A DNA stretch of 19,108 nucleotides from JACRLW01 sp050181465 (lineage in GTDB: Bacteria > Planctomycetota > UBA1135 > UBA2386): positions 1-19,108 of the forward strand of contig JBFXDD010000060.1 of NCBI GenBank assembly GCA_050181465.1, given 5' to 3'. Positions 8,169 through 15,503 of the stretch are shown one piece after another (within the stretch, counting starts at the first letter, position 1; the number at the start of each line of letters is the position of its first letter). Below the pieces are notes generated by a model that was not told the origin of the DNA, made no database searches, and saw nothing but the letters and a program-made list of their open reading frames with translations. A program made the position numbers and the translations under genes.

Positions 8169-9919
8169 AGCGCACTGCCGCGTTGTCGATCGCACTGTCG
8201 GGGTTGTTGGGCACGACCGCCTGCAATCTGCTCGATCCAGAGCTCGGCGCCGCGAGCCTCCCCTACCCGAGCGCTCGGACCAAGCAGCTCGAGCAGTTGA
8301 ACCTTCGCGAGTCCGATTCCGCGGAGCGACGCACCCTCGATACGTCGCGGATCGCAACGAAGAGAGAGCCCGCGAGCGAGGCGACCGGCGAAGCGGCGAC
8401 CGGCGAGGTATCGCCGCCGAGCGAGGCGCTGTCGATCGACGTGTTTCGCGAGTTGGTGCTGCAGCGAAACCTAGATCTCGAAGTCGCCCGCATCGATCCG
8501 TCGATCGCGAGCGCGAAAGTCGAGTCGGAGCTCGGCAAGTTCGATGCGGTGATCGGCGCTCGTGTCCGTTACTCCCGCCGGGAGAGTCCGCCGATCGACG
8601 GCCCGCTGGCCAAATTGTCGTCGACCGATCCCGCGTTGGACGACCGCATCGTCAAGCTCACGGAAGTCGAGCAGAGAAAGGCCACGCTGGACCTCGGACT
8701 GGATCTGAGCGTTCCGCTGCCCACCGGCGGTGTGATCGGGATCGGAACCGGGGCGGGCCAGAAGAACCTCGAAGAGCCGCAGCTCTTCGAACAGTACCTG
8801 GCCGCGACGAGGTTCTCGTTCAGCCAGCCGCTGCTGCGCGGCGCCGGGCCCGCCGCTGCGCTCGCACCACTGCGCATCGCGCGCATCGACCAACGCCGCT
8901 CCGAGGTCGCCGCGAAGCTGTCCGCGCTTCGTGTGCTGGCCGGTGCGGAGAAGGCGTATTGGCGTCTGTATGCCGCACGTCGCTTTCTGGACGTCCGTGA
9001 AGAGCAATATCGACTCGCGACCGAGCGACTCGCTTTGGTGCAGGAACGGGTGGCACAGGGTGTCGCGCCGACGGTCGAGATCCAGCGAACCGAGGTCGGC
9101 GTCTATCAGCGCCTGGAGGCGCTCATCATCGCGAAGACCGAGCACGAGTTGCGCAAGCGCGAACTACGGACATGGCTGGGCGACACGGACCTGCACGCGG
9201 AGCCGTCGCTCGTTCTCGACCCGAAGACCGAACCACGCCTCGTACCGCTCGACCTCGACCGCAAGCGCCTGGTCGAGAGTGCGCTCGAGCAACGGCTCGA
9301 CTTGATCGAGTTCGAACTCGCGCTGGTGCGCGATGCCCAGGAGATCGGCTTGCGCGAGAACGAAGCTCTCCCGATCGCGAACCTCGACTTCAAGTACGGC
9401 ATCCTCGAACGCGACGATTCGCTCGCAGATGCCTGGCGATCACAGTGGGACCTCGATCACCGCGGTTTCGAGGCCGGGCTGTCGATGGCCATGCCGCTGA
9501 CGAATCAGCAGCGACGGGCGCGCCTCGACGAAGCAGTGCTCAGCCGAGCGCGTCGCCTTGCAGCCAAGTCGGCGCGCGAACTGGCGGTCCGGCGCGAGGT
9601 GCTGGACGCCGCAGACGTCCTCGAGCAGAACTGGTTGCGCATCCTCGCCGCCAGGCAGAACGTGCTGGTGGCCGGCGTGAACCTCGATGCCGAGCAGCAG
9701 CAGTTCGATCAGGGACTGCGCACGATGCGCGAAGTGCTGGAAGCGCTCAGCGACGTCGGCGACGCCCAGATGCGTGAAGTCCGTGCGATCGTGGACTACC
9801 AAGTCGCCCAGATCGATCTCGCGTTCGCGGCCGGCGTCTTGCTCGGCTACAGCGGGGTCGAATTGGAGCCGATCCTCTGGGAGTCGCGACTCGACTCAGG
9901 CGACGGTGCAAAGAACTGA
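8165..9919 (+). CDS. TolC-family outer-membrane efflux channel, probable lipoprotein
   Basis: 584 residues. The N terminus MKRTAALSIALSGLLGTTAC is a signal peptide ending in a cysteine (C20). The lipobox is imperfect (T-T-A-C), so lipid attachment is likely but not certain; OprM/NodT-type channels are often lipidated. A charged linker of about 70 residues precedes the first OEP repeat, which begins near SIDVFRELVLQRNLDLEVAR. The long alpha-helical barrel segments are visible, for example AGAEKAYWRLYAARRFLDVR and the following heptad-rich stretch, and again in the second half (LDAADVLEQNWLRILAARQN). The protein is longer than E. coli TolC because of the linker and extra loops. It starts at GTG 8165, overlapping the adaptor stop by 4 bp (GTGA). 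It should supply the outer-membrane conduit for the ABC-HlyD pair. Confidence 0.9.
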   Translation: MKRTAALSIALSGLLGTTACNLLDPELGAASLPYPSARTKQLEQLNLRESDSAERRTLDTSRIATKREPASEATGEAATGEVSPPSEALSIDVFRELVLQRNLDLEVARIDPSIASAKVESELGKFDAVIGARVRYSRRESPPIDGPLAKLSSTDPALDDRIVKLTEVEQRKATLDLGLDLSVPLPTGGVIGIGTGAGQKNLEEPQLFEQYLAATRFSFSQPLLRGAGPAAALAPLRIARIDQRRSEVAAKLSALRVLAGAEKAYWRLYAARRFLDVREEQYRLATERLALVQERVAQGVAPTVEIQRTEVGVYQRLEALIIAKTEHELRKRELRTWLGDTDLHAEPSLVLDPKTEPRLVPLDLDRKRLVESALEQRLDLIEFELALVRDAQEIGLRENEALPIANLDFKYGILERDDSLADAWRSQWDLDHRGFEAGLSMAMPLTNQQRRARLDEAVLSRARRLAAKSARELAVRREVLDAADVLEQNWLRILAARQNVLVAGVNLDAEQQQFDQGLRTMREVLEALSDVGDAQMREVRAIVDYQVAQIDLAFAAGVLLGYSGVELEPILWESRLDSGDGAKN

Positions 9920-9928
9920 GAAACCCAA

Positions 9929-10453
9929 ATGCCCAGCCCACGAACGATCCTGCTCGCGATCTCCGTCGCCTCCCTGGCTGCCTGTGAGACCATCCAGACC
10001 GAACCGTCTCACCGCGGATTCAGTCTGCGCCCCTACCGCACGTATCGGCTCGCGCCGCACGCAGCCGATCCGGACGGCGACGGCACCGTCGCGCCCCGGG
10101 TGACTGCCGCGATCGAGGCCTCGCTGGCCGACTTCGGCGTGCGCCCGGCGGAGGGCCGCACGGCCGATCTCGAGATCGGCTGGCGAATCGACATCCGCGA
10201 ACTCGTCGAGTCGAAGGATCCCTACTTCGACAACCAGGTCGCCGCCTTGTACGAGGAGGGCAGTCTCACGATCGAGTTCTTCGACCCCAAACACGAGGCA
10301 CTGCTCTGGAGCGCGGTCGCGCGGGCGCGCCTGCGCGAGGTCGGTCGGTCGAGCGGAGTGAACGCACCAAGGATCGTGGCGATCGAGGCCGGGGGGCGCC
10401 GCTGGCGCATCGAAGACAAGGTCGCCGCGATTTTCGAGCATGTGACTCGTTGA
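9929..10453 (+). CDS. DUF4136-like lipoprotein
   Basis: 174 residues. The signal peptide MPSPRTILLAISVASLAAC ends in a good lipobox (L-A-A-C19), so the mature protein is probably anchored to a membrane facing the periplasm or cell surface. The body fits the DUF4136 pattern: an early RTYRLAP segment, a central amphipathic helix (RVTAAIEASLADFGVRPAEG) followed by strands DLEIGWRIDIR, then SLTIEFFDPKHEALLWSAVARARL and a C-terminal helix IEDKVAAIFEHV. The family's function is unknown. The gene begins 9 bp after the TolC-family stop on the same strand, so it very likely belongs to the same transcript. No catalytic motif is seen. A role as an accessory envelope lipoprotein of the tripartite system is inference from position. 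Confidence 0.8.
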   Translation: MPSPRTILLAISVASLAACETIQTEPSHRGFSLRPYRTYRLAPHAADPDGDGTVAPRVTAAIEASLADFGVRPAEGRTADLEIGWRIDIRELVESKDPYFDNQVAALYEEGSLTIEFFDPKHEALLWSAVARARLREVGRSSGVNAPRIVAIEAGGRRWRIEDKVAAIFEHVTR

Positions 10454-10511
10454 TGCGGCCGATCCGCGCCGAGGAACTTCGCCCGGGATGGAACGGAGAG
10501 GCTCGTGAGTC

Positions 10512-11009
10512 GTGGACGGCGCTCGCATGACGAAGACCCGACGTTCGTTTTCCTCCTCACTTGTTCTCGCGGTAGTCACCTTGGTGCTGTCGGCCTGCGC
10601 CTCACTCGGCACACCCGAGGATCAACAGACGGCGCGCGCATTGTGGGACGAGATGAAGGGTTTCACTTCCTGGCAACAGTTCCCAAAGCACAAGGGCATC
10701 AAGAAGGGCACCAGTGGCGTTCACGGCGACTATGTCGCGACCTGGATCAACGCCGTTGCCGCCGGTGACATGGCCAGTCTTCCTCCGGGTTCGATTCTGG
10801 TGAAGGAGAACTTCTCGCGCAACGATCGGTCCGCCTTGGACGGCATCACCGTGATGAAGCGGATCGCCGGCTACGACCCCGACAATGAGGACTGGTTCTA
10901 CGCGCGCTACTCGGCGAGCGGTTCCCTGACGCACGCCGGCAAGGTCGCCATGTGCTCCGACTGCCACTCGAGTGCGGACGGCGACGACTTCTCCTTCCTC
11001 AACGACTGA
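10512..11009 (+). CDS. Cytochrome P460-like haem c lipoprotein
   Basis: Up to 165 residues. A signal peptide ends in LVLSAC (C29), a clean lipobox. Near the C terminus is CSDCH (148-152), the CxxCH haem c attachment motif, inside VAMCSDCHSSADGDDFSF. The order fits the cytochrome P460 family: HGDYVATWIN, a proline-rich turn, PPGSILVKENF, a Trp/Tyr strand DWFYARYSASG, and the haem motif at the end. In that family a lysine crosslinks to the haem and members oxidise hydroxylamine or bind NO; which lysine would serve here cannot be told from sequence. GTG 10512 is preceded by GAGG at 10498-10501 with 10 bp spacing. An ATG at 10527 gives a neater signal peptide but has no ribosome site. It lies 58 bp after the DUF4136 gene, probably in the same operon, and overlaps the convergent HMA-like gene by 11 bp. 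Confidence 0.8.
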   Translation: MDGARMTKTRRSFSSSLVLAVVTLVLSACASLGTPEDQQTARALWDEMKGFTSWQQFPKHKGIKKGTSGVHGDYVATWINAVAAGDMASLPPGSILVKENFSRNDRSALDGITVMKRIAGYDPDNEDWFYARYSASGSLTHAGKVAMCSDCHSSADGDDFSFLND

Positions 11010-11397
11010 TTGCGGCAGGTTCCTCTGCCCGCTGCTGCGGATGCCGTCGTTCCCAGCGGCGAAGATTCCACTTCGCCGCCAGCCGTGCTCGCAGCAACGC
11101 CTCGCTGGTCTGCTTCGGATCGAACGCGAAGTGGGCCGTGGAAGTCGTCGGGTCGAAGCGCTGCAGGACGACCGCCGGCAAGTCGGCGATGGCCGTCGCA
11201 ATCCCCACGCTGCACCAGAACCGGCAGTCGAGACCATCGAGCTGTGCCTCGATGATCGTCGCGTCGGCGGGCACCTGCTTCGGTGCCGGATGACTCCACC
11301 AGGCCATGGCACCGGCAGCCATCGCACCGAGCGCGACGACCGTAGGGAACACCTTCGAGGTCGAGCGATCGATCGGCCGGCGGCGAGTACTGGACAT
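10999..11397 (-). CDS. Membrane-anchored HMA-like protein with CxxxC motif
   Basis: 132 residues from the ATG at 11397; an in-frame GTG at 11418 adds seven, and neither has a clear ribosome site. A basic N terminus (SSTRRRPIDR) precedes one hydrophobic segment (about 17-34), then a domain of about 65 residues with a beta-alpha-beta-beta-alpha-beta rhythm: ATIIEAQLDGLDCRFWCSVGIATAI (46-70), LPAVVLQRFDPTTSTAHFAFD (73-93), SEALLRARLAAK (98-109). This resembles heavy-metal-associated domains, in which the first loop reads GMxCxxC. Here the loop is GLDCRFWC, so the cysteines (C58, C62) have three residues between them. Copper or other metal binding is inference; a thiol-redox role is another possibility. 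The C-terminal tail is basic (RRWERRHPQQR). The 3' end overlaps the P460-like gene by 11 bp. Confidence 0.6.
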   Translation of the reverse strand: MSSTRRRPIDRSTSKVFPTVVALGAMAAGAMAWWSHPAPKQVPADATIIEAQLDGLDCRFWCSVGIATAIADLPAVVLQRFDPTTSTAHFAFDPKQTSEALLRARLAAKWNLRRWERRHPQQRAEEPAAISR

Positions 11398-11514
11398 GGA
11401 CGTCGATACCACGGTCACGCGCGAAAGTTGCCCGTCCGGTCGTTTCCTCGAAGACTCTCAGTCATCTCCGCGAAGGCGTCGGCAGGATCGCCCGAGAGGA
11501 AGCGCAGGCTCCTC

Positions 11515-11692
11515 GCCCGGATCAAGCGTGAACGTCTGCTGCGATCGCCGCAAGTCGCGCCCGGCGGCGTCGCTACGTCGGCTCCTCCCTGGCAGCGTAG
11601 CCACAGCTACGCTTCGGTCGTCGACCGTCGTAGCTCCTTGCCGGGCATCGACCTGCGTCGCTCTCGCGACGACGTTCACGCATGATCCGGGC
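11515..11692. repeat. 178-bp imperfect palindrome with 22-bp terminal inverted repeats
   Basis: The outer arms, 11515-11536 and 11671-11692, are inverted repeats matching at 21 of 22 positions (GCCCGGATCA, one mismatch, GCGTGAACGTC). The core is a perfect 8-bp hairpin AGCGTAGC-CACA-GCTACGCT at 11594-11613. Both share the same centre between 11603 and 11604. Between them further pairs keep register within one or two bases: 11549-11557 with 11649-11657, 11559-11565 with 11640-11646, and 11572-11581 with 11625-11634. The whole element could fold into one long hairpin on either strand. A MITE-like or REP-like element, or a structured RNA, are the candidates. No target-site duplication longer than 2 bp is evident. 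Confidence 0.75.
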
Positions 11693-11841
11693 TCGGGCTA
11701 CGAGCATGGGTTAGCGCGACGACACTTCGCGGGCCGAGCTTCGTGGGTGCGATCGGTCACTCCGACTTCGAGCACGCCGGTCTGCGAACTCTGGAGCTCG
11801 ACCGGTGCCGAACTCCCCCGAGACCACTTCGAGTCGTCAAT

Positions 11842-11864
11842 CCGGCGGCAGCAACCACCGCCGG
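11842..11864 (-). terminator. GC-rich hairpin downstream of the split propeller gene
   Basis: CCGGCGG at 11842-11848 pairs perfectly with CCGCCGG at 11858-11864 across a 9-base loop. It lies about 18 bp past the stop of the minus-strand gene. No T-run follows on the minus strand, so intrinsic termination is uncertain. Confidence 0.35.
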
Positions 11865-11881
11865 CACGACACAGTGGCGAA

Positions 11882-12934
11882 TCAGGTGTTGCCGAGCTTC
11901 TGCTCCAAGCCGTTCGACAGGATCAGGCCGAAGGGGTTGATCCCGGGGACGATCGCGAATGCCTGCCAATACAACGACGCACCGAGCAGAGCGGGATCGT
12001 TCAGGTAGCCCACCGAACTGGAGTAGCTGGGCGGGGTCACGAGGCCGAACACCACGTCGAAGGCAGCAAGGTCCGTGCATCCCGGCATGCCGACGCCGGT
12101 GAGATCGACCGCCTGAGGGGCGAATCCGATCAAGAGGCCTGCTGCGACCGTCCCGGCCGGGACGTTGGTGACCGTCAGGTTCGCGCTCGCTCCGATGATC
12201 GGGCGCGCATCCGCGCTCAGACCCAAGGGCGTCCCACCACCGCTGACGAACGGCAGCGTCGCCGAGATATCACGGCCACCCGGATCGACGCCCGCGCCTG
12301 AGGAGTAGCCGACAAGGCAGTCACCGAGCGAGCACGCACCCCAGATGATCAGGATGTCGCCGCTCGGGAAGAACTGCACCTGCACGGTGTTCGAGCCGCC
12401 GACATTGAACTCCGGCACCTGATTCCAGGTGACCATCGCCTTGCCCGGGAGCTGATCGAAGAAGACCGCGCCGCCGACCGCGGGGTTGAGGTCATCCCAC
12501 AGTGGGCACAGGAGATTCTGGGCGACGAACTCCCCGACGGACTCCGTGAAGTCGCTACCGGGCAGGCCCCAGCCGCAGCGGCCGTTCGAGTTCACATCGA
12601 CCGTGGTCTGCGGACCCGTCGGCGTGGGCATCGAGAAACCAAGCGTCAGGCCGGGGAAGAGCTGATCGTCGCCGGCACCGAGATTATTGGAGAAACTCGG
12701 ATCGAAGGTCGCCGTACTCGCACGCACCGTGTAGCCGCCGGTCGCGTTGCGGACCAGGCGGATCGCGCGGTTCGCGAGATCGAAGCTGGAGGCGAACTGT
12801 TCGTAGAAGACCGCAGGTGCCGGGCAGCCCTGGCCGTACGGGATGTTCTGAGCCCGAATGCCGGACGTGTCGTACACACAGATCGTGTCCGTGCTGGAAG
12901 CGCAGACGAACAGCTCCGTGCCGATGATCGCCAC
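11882..12934 (-). CDS. C-terminal part of split secreted propeller protein (nidogen-like domain plus planctomycete-type C-terminus)
   Basis: 350 residues if read from the GTG at 12934, which has no good ribosome site. It lies in the same frame as the upstream fragment (12980-13585), separated by 15 codons with the two stops TGA and TAA. The opening GEGVAIIGTELFVCASSTDTICVYDTSG is a further propeller blade continuing the upstream repeats. A middle domain follows with a strand and acidic-turn pattern like nidogen domains (QNLLCPLWDDLNP, MVTWNQVPEF, VQVQFFPSGDILIIWG, LVGYSSGAGVDPGGRD). The final ~115 residues (ARPIIGASANLTVTNVPAG .. LSNGLEQKLGNT) resemble a C-terminal module I associate with secreted planctomycete proteins. 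As it stands the fragment has no signal peptide, so it would be secreted only if translated with the upstream part. Ligand unknown. Confidence 0.7.
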   Translation of the reverse strand: MAIIGTELFVCASSTDTICVYDTSGIRAQNIPYGQGCPAPAVFYEQFASSFDLANRAIRLVRNATGGYTVRASTATFDPSFSNNLGAGDDQLFPGLTLGFSMPTPTGPQTTVDVNSNGRCGWGLPGSDFTESVGEFVAQNLLCPLWDDLNPAVGGAVFFDQLPGKAMVTWNQVPEFNVGGSNTVQVQFFPSGDILIIWGACSLGDCLVGYSSGAGVDPGGRDISATLPFVSGGGTPLGLSADARPIIGASANLTVTNVPAGTVAAGLLIGFAPQAVDLTGVGMPGCTDLAAFDVVFGLVTPPSYSSSVGYLNDPALLGASLYWQAFAIVPGINPFGLILSNGLEQKLGNT

Positions 12935-12970
12935 GCCTTCACCCGGGCCGAAGCCGTTCGACGCCGGTCC

Positions 12971-12982
12971 TTAGAAGCTTCA
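12971..12982 (-). other. Two in-frame stop codons (TGA, TAA) interrupting the propeller gene
   Basis: On the minus strand the frame reads ..GTC GAG CTT TGA AGC TTC TAA GGA CCG.., with TGA at 12982-12980 and TAA at 12973-12971. The same frame continues open on both sides and encodes consecutive propeller blades, so no frameshift is needed to join them. Confidence 0.85.
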
Positions 12983-13585
12983 AAGCTCGACGAATGCGGA
13001 GGAATACTGGCGGCAGGTGTCGGTGCCGCTGTCGTAAATCCAGAAGGTGTCGTTCGACGGGTCCCAGGCAATGCCGTCCGGCGACGACCCGTTGATCGGG
13101 AAGTCGGCGACGTGCACACCAGCCGTGGTGTACTCGCTCACCTTGTTGCCACCGCTACCGTCGACGACGTAGAGGTGGCCGTTGTTCGTGCGATACGCGA
13201 TCCCCTCGGGGAACGTGGTCTGGGCCGCAACCGAGAAGCTCGAGAGGTAACTCCCGAGGTTGTCGTAGACATCGACGTCTGGTCCGCCGCTATCCGTCAC
13301 ATAGGCCCGGAAGGAGGGCGCGACCTGGGCAGTGATTCCGATCGGGTTGATGCTGTTGGCTGCAACGTTCACTCGGAAGAGAATCGTGCCGTTCAGGTTA
13401 CTGAGACCGAGCTCGTCGTTGGTCCCGATGTCCGTGAAGAGCAGGCCCCCGGAGCCGTTGTGGTCCAGTCCAACTGGGAAACCGTTCGTCGTCACCAGCG
13501 GAAAGGAACGAAGCAGAGGACCTTGAGCCCAAGCGAGTGACGTGGTGACGAGCAGCGAGAGCGCGAGCGAATGTCTGAGCTTCAT
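12980..13585 (-). CDS. N-terminal part of split secreted NHL/beta-propeller-like protein
   Basis: 201 residues starting at ATG 13585 with a clear Sec signal peptide, MKLRHSLALSLLVTTSLAWAQG. The open frame runs 47 codons further upstream, but that part is arginine- and serine-rich and non-coding in character. At least four repeats of about 40-45 residues follow, each with a G-I/L-A/D..turn, Y/F-V-x-D and a closing strand: GFPVGLDHNGSGGLLFTDI, NPIGITAQVAPSFRAYVTD, FPEGIAYRTNNGHLYVVDG, SPDGIAWDPSNDTFWIYDS. This is the pattern of NHL or SMP-30-like propellers. The product stops at SSAFVEL with a TGA, and an in-frame TAA follows three codons on, after which the propeller resumes in the same frame at 12934. 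The intact ancestor would be about 567 residues. As annotated it is half of a broken gene unless the stops are read through. Confidence 0.75.
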   Translation of the reverse strand: MKLRHSLALSLLVTTSLAWAQGPLLRSFPLVTTNGFPVGLDHNGSGGLLFTDIGTNDELGLSNLNGTILFRVNVAANSINPIGITAQVAPSFRAYVTDSGGPDVDVYDNLGSYLSSFSVAAQTTFPEGIAYRTNNGHLYVVDGSGGNKVSEYTTAGVHVADFPINGSSPDGIAWDPSNDTFWIYDSGTDTCRQYSSAFVEL

Positions 13586-13948
13586 GGCTAGCTGAGTTTG
13601 AAGTGCGCATCGACCGACGGCATCCGACGAGGATTGCCATCGGCGACGACCGCAAGCTTGCATGCGGCGATGCGAGAGAGCGCCAGGAGCATGGTGCATG
13701 CGGGGCAGAGTCGACACGCGCCCCACACAACTTGCGGTCGATACGCCGCAGGCTGGTCACGATTGGGCGAACGCTGCCGAGTTCGTTCGCGCGCAAAGCG
13801 CACCGGCGATCGATACGCCGACCTGCCGACTTGCGGTGTGCGGACAGGACACACGTCGAACCCAGATCTTCGGTGACACCGCACCGTGGGAACATCGCGC
13901 GTGCCGATTCGCCGGCCGCGGCCCAAAGCCACGGAAAGGTGGGGCGAA
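13586..13948. other. Gene-free spacer between porin and propeller genes
   Basis: 363 bp with short open frames on both strands but no recognisable product. Two weak direct repeats occur, TCGATACGCCG at 13738 and 13810 and ACTTGCGGT at 13730 and 13829. It should hold the promoter of the propeller gene on the minus strand, but I cannot point to clear -35/-10 boxes. Confidence 0.5.
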
Positions 13949-15358
13949 TCAGAAGCTGAGGGTCATCTCCGCGAAGGCGTAGGCCGTATCGCGCCCACGG
14001 CCATTGGGGGCCAGCCCTTGGAAGTCGCCCGCCCAGAGGTAGGCACCTCCGAGGATGATGCGCAGGTTCTTGGGCATCAGCTCGTAGTCCAGTGCGACCT
14101 CCAGTTGTTCGCCGACGTGACTGTCGGCCGCGCCGCTTTGGTCACGCACTCCCGCGGTCGTCCACGTATCGCGCTCGGCCGCCAACCACACCGTGCGAAG
14201 CGCGGCCATGGTCCGCACCGACTTCGATGGGCGGCTCTCGAAACGAAATTCGGCGGAGAGCAGGTTGCTGCGGGCGACGGCGCCCCAGAGCGCTGTCGGA
14301 CCGTAGTCGAAGCGACGCGCACCGTAGAGCGTGTCGAAGCGACCGTTGTCTCCATCGCTCGGATCCGAATCGCCGGTCGCGTAGTCGATCGCCACGGCGA
14401 AGCGCGGCAACCAATCGGCGTCCATCGTGTGACCGAAGCTCGCACGGGCGAACCACGCGAAGTGGTCGAGCAGCGGACCGGCGCCCGACGCTTGGGATTC
14501 CCCGAACTGGAGCGCCACCTCGACCTCGTAGTCCGACTGGCCGCGCTCGCGCTTGCGCTCCACACGCAGTCCCGGCGTCCACAAGGACCGACGCCGAACA
14601 CCCTGACCGCGGTCGTCGAGCCCGAACAGGTAGACATCGAGCGACGTGTCTTCCGCCAACTCCGTCGTCCAATACGCGCCGTAGAACTGCTGATCGAGAT
14701 CCTGTTGGTCCAACGCGACCTCGTGATCACGAAGGGATGCGGCATCGTTGGGTCGCCGCTTCACCGGCAGCGACCAGAACATGCGCAGGCTCTGTCCCTC
14801 GGCCCCGGTCCATTCCCAATCGATCGCGTCAAAGGCGTTGATCGTGTTGCGATAGCGATTGCGCGCGATCAGCCGCCGAGTGCCGAGGTCCACTGTTTCG
14901 CGGCCCAGCCGCAAGCGGTGCGATCCGTCACCCAACTTGCCGAGATCGATGTCGATGAATGCTTCGAGGACGTCGATGGGGTTGACGATCGTCGCGTCGA
15001 CGACCGAACCCGTCCCTTCTCCGAAGATGCGTGCGTCGAGCAGCTCGACGCGCGCGTCGACCGTCTCGAAGTCGAGATCCGCTCGCAGGATCGTGCGGGA
15101 GAGCAACACGAGATCCGAGTGATCGAGGGTGGTCGCGGATCGGAACTGGCCGTCGATCCACTCCTCGCGCAACCGAACTTCGCCGCTGATGCGCAACCAA
15201 TCCGGGGTGCCGAGCGCGTCGTCCAGTCGAACGGGCTTCGGCGCCGCGCTCTTCGCCGGGTCCGTCTTGGGCTTCGCCGGGTCTTGTCCGATTCCAGCAG
15301 TCAGCAACGACGCGCCGATCACGGCGCAGAGAAATCTCTCTCGAACGAGTCGCATCAT
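13949..15358 (-). CDS. Alginate-export-like outer-membrane porin
   Basis: 469 residues from the ATG at 15358, which has AAGG about 9 bp upstream. A signal peptide, MMRLVRERFLCAVIGASLLTAG, precedes a Lys/Pro/Ala linker. From about residue 55 the sequence alternates as in a beta barrel: LRISGEVRLREEWIDG, TILRADLDFETVDARVELLDARIF, RLRLGRETVDLGTRRLIARNRYRNTINAFDAIDW, EVALQFGES, RFAVAIDYATGD, and so on to the C-terminal strand TAYAFAEMTLSF. The final phenylalanine is the usual signal for BAM-assisted insertion. RLGRETVDLGTRRLIA..W..N.FDA is characteristic of the alginate export (AlgE-like) group. The family passes anionic polysaccharide or other solutes, but the substrate here is unknown. The gene stands alone, with 145 bp to the aldehyde dehydrogenase operon upstream and 363 bp to the propeller gene downstream. 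Confidence 0.8.
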   Translation of the reverse strand: MMRLVRERFLCAVIGASLLTAGIGQDPAKPKTDPAKSAAPKPVRLDDALGTPDWLRISGEVRLREEWIDGQFRSATTLDHSDLVLLSRTILRADLDFETVDARVELLDARIFGEGTGSVVDATIVNPIDVLEAFIDIDLGKLGDGSHRLRLGRETVDLGTRRLIARNRYRNTINAFDAIDWEWTGAEGQSLRMFWSLPVKRRPNDAASLRDHEVALDQQDLDQQFYGAYWTTELAEDTSLDVYLFGLDDRGQGVRRRSLWTPGLRVERKRERGQSDYEVEVALQFGESQASGAGPLLDHFAWFARASFGHTMDADWLPRFAVAIDYATGDSDPSDGDNGRFDTLYGARRFDYGPTALWGAVARSNLLSAEFRFESRPSKSVRTMAALRTVWLAAERDTWTTAGVRDQSGAADSHVGEQLEVALDYELMPKNLRIILGGAYLWAGDFQGLAPNGRGRDTAYAFAEMTLSF

Positions 15359-15503
15359 CGGTCGCCGCCTTCGCAAGAGTCGGACCGCGCACGCAATCGG
15401 CCTGACGCGGACGATCGCGGCGCGCGCCGGTCAACACCGCGACGCGTTGTCGTTTCGCCACGGTTCGCAGTGTGACCGATCGGTGACGTCGGGCGTGTCG
15501 ATC

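Larger units (their letters stand above)
11398..11881. other. Gene-free stretch with a palindromic element
   Basis: I find no convincing coding sequence here on either strand. Short open frames exist but lack family resemblance. What stands out is the 178-bp near-palindrome at 11515-11692, a 19-bp match to the porin gene end at 11461-11479, and a GC-rich hairpin at 11842-11864 just after the stop of the split propeller gene. Confidence 0.6.

Noticed and set aside
11306..12301. Plus-strand open frame of 331 codons across the palindrome and the propeller gene end
   Set aside because: No recognisable domain; it crosses the palindromic element and is antisense to a well-patterned secreted protein.
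12646..13119. Frameshift as the cause of the broken propeller gene
   Set aside because: The fragments on either side of the break are in the same reading frame, exactly 15 codons apart, so in-frame nonsense codons explain it without a shift.
13730..13837. Short direct repeats TCGATACGCCG and ACTTGCGGT in the spacer
   Set aside because: Only two copies each at unequal distances; plausible by chance in GC-rich DNA and not array-like.
13886..15475. Long plus-strand open frame (529 codons) opposite the porin gene
   Set aside because: Shadow of the porin. Its composition is atypical and it has no signal peptide or motif, whereas the minus strand has a signal peptide, beta-barrel pattern and terminal Phe.
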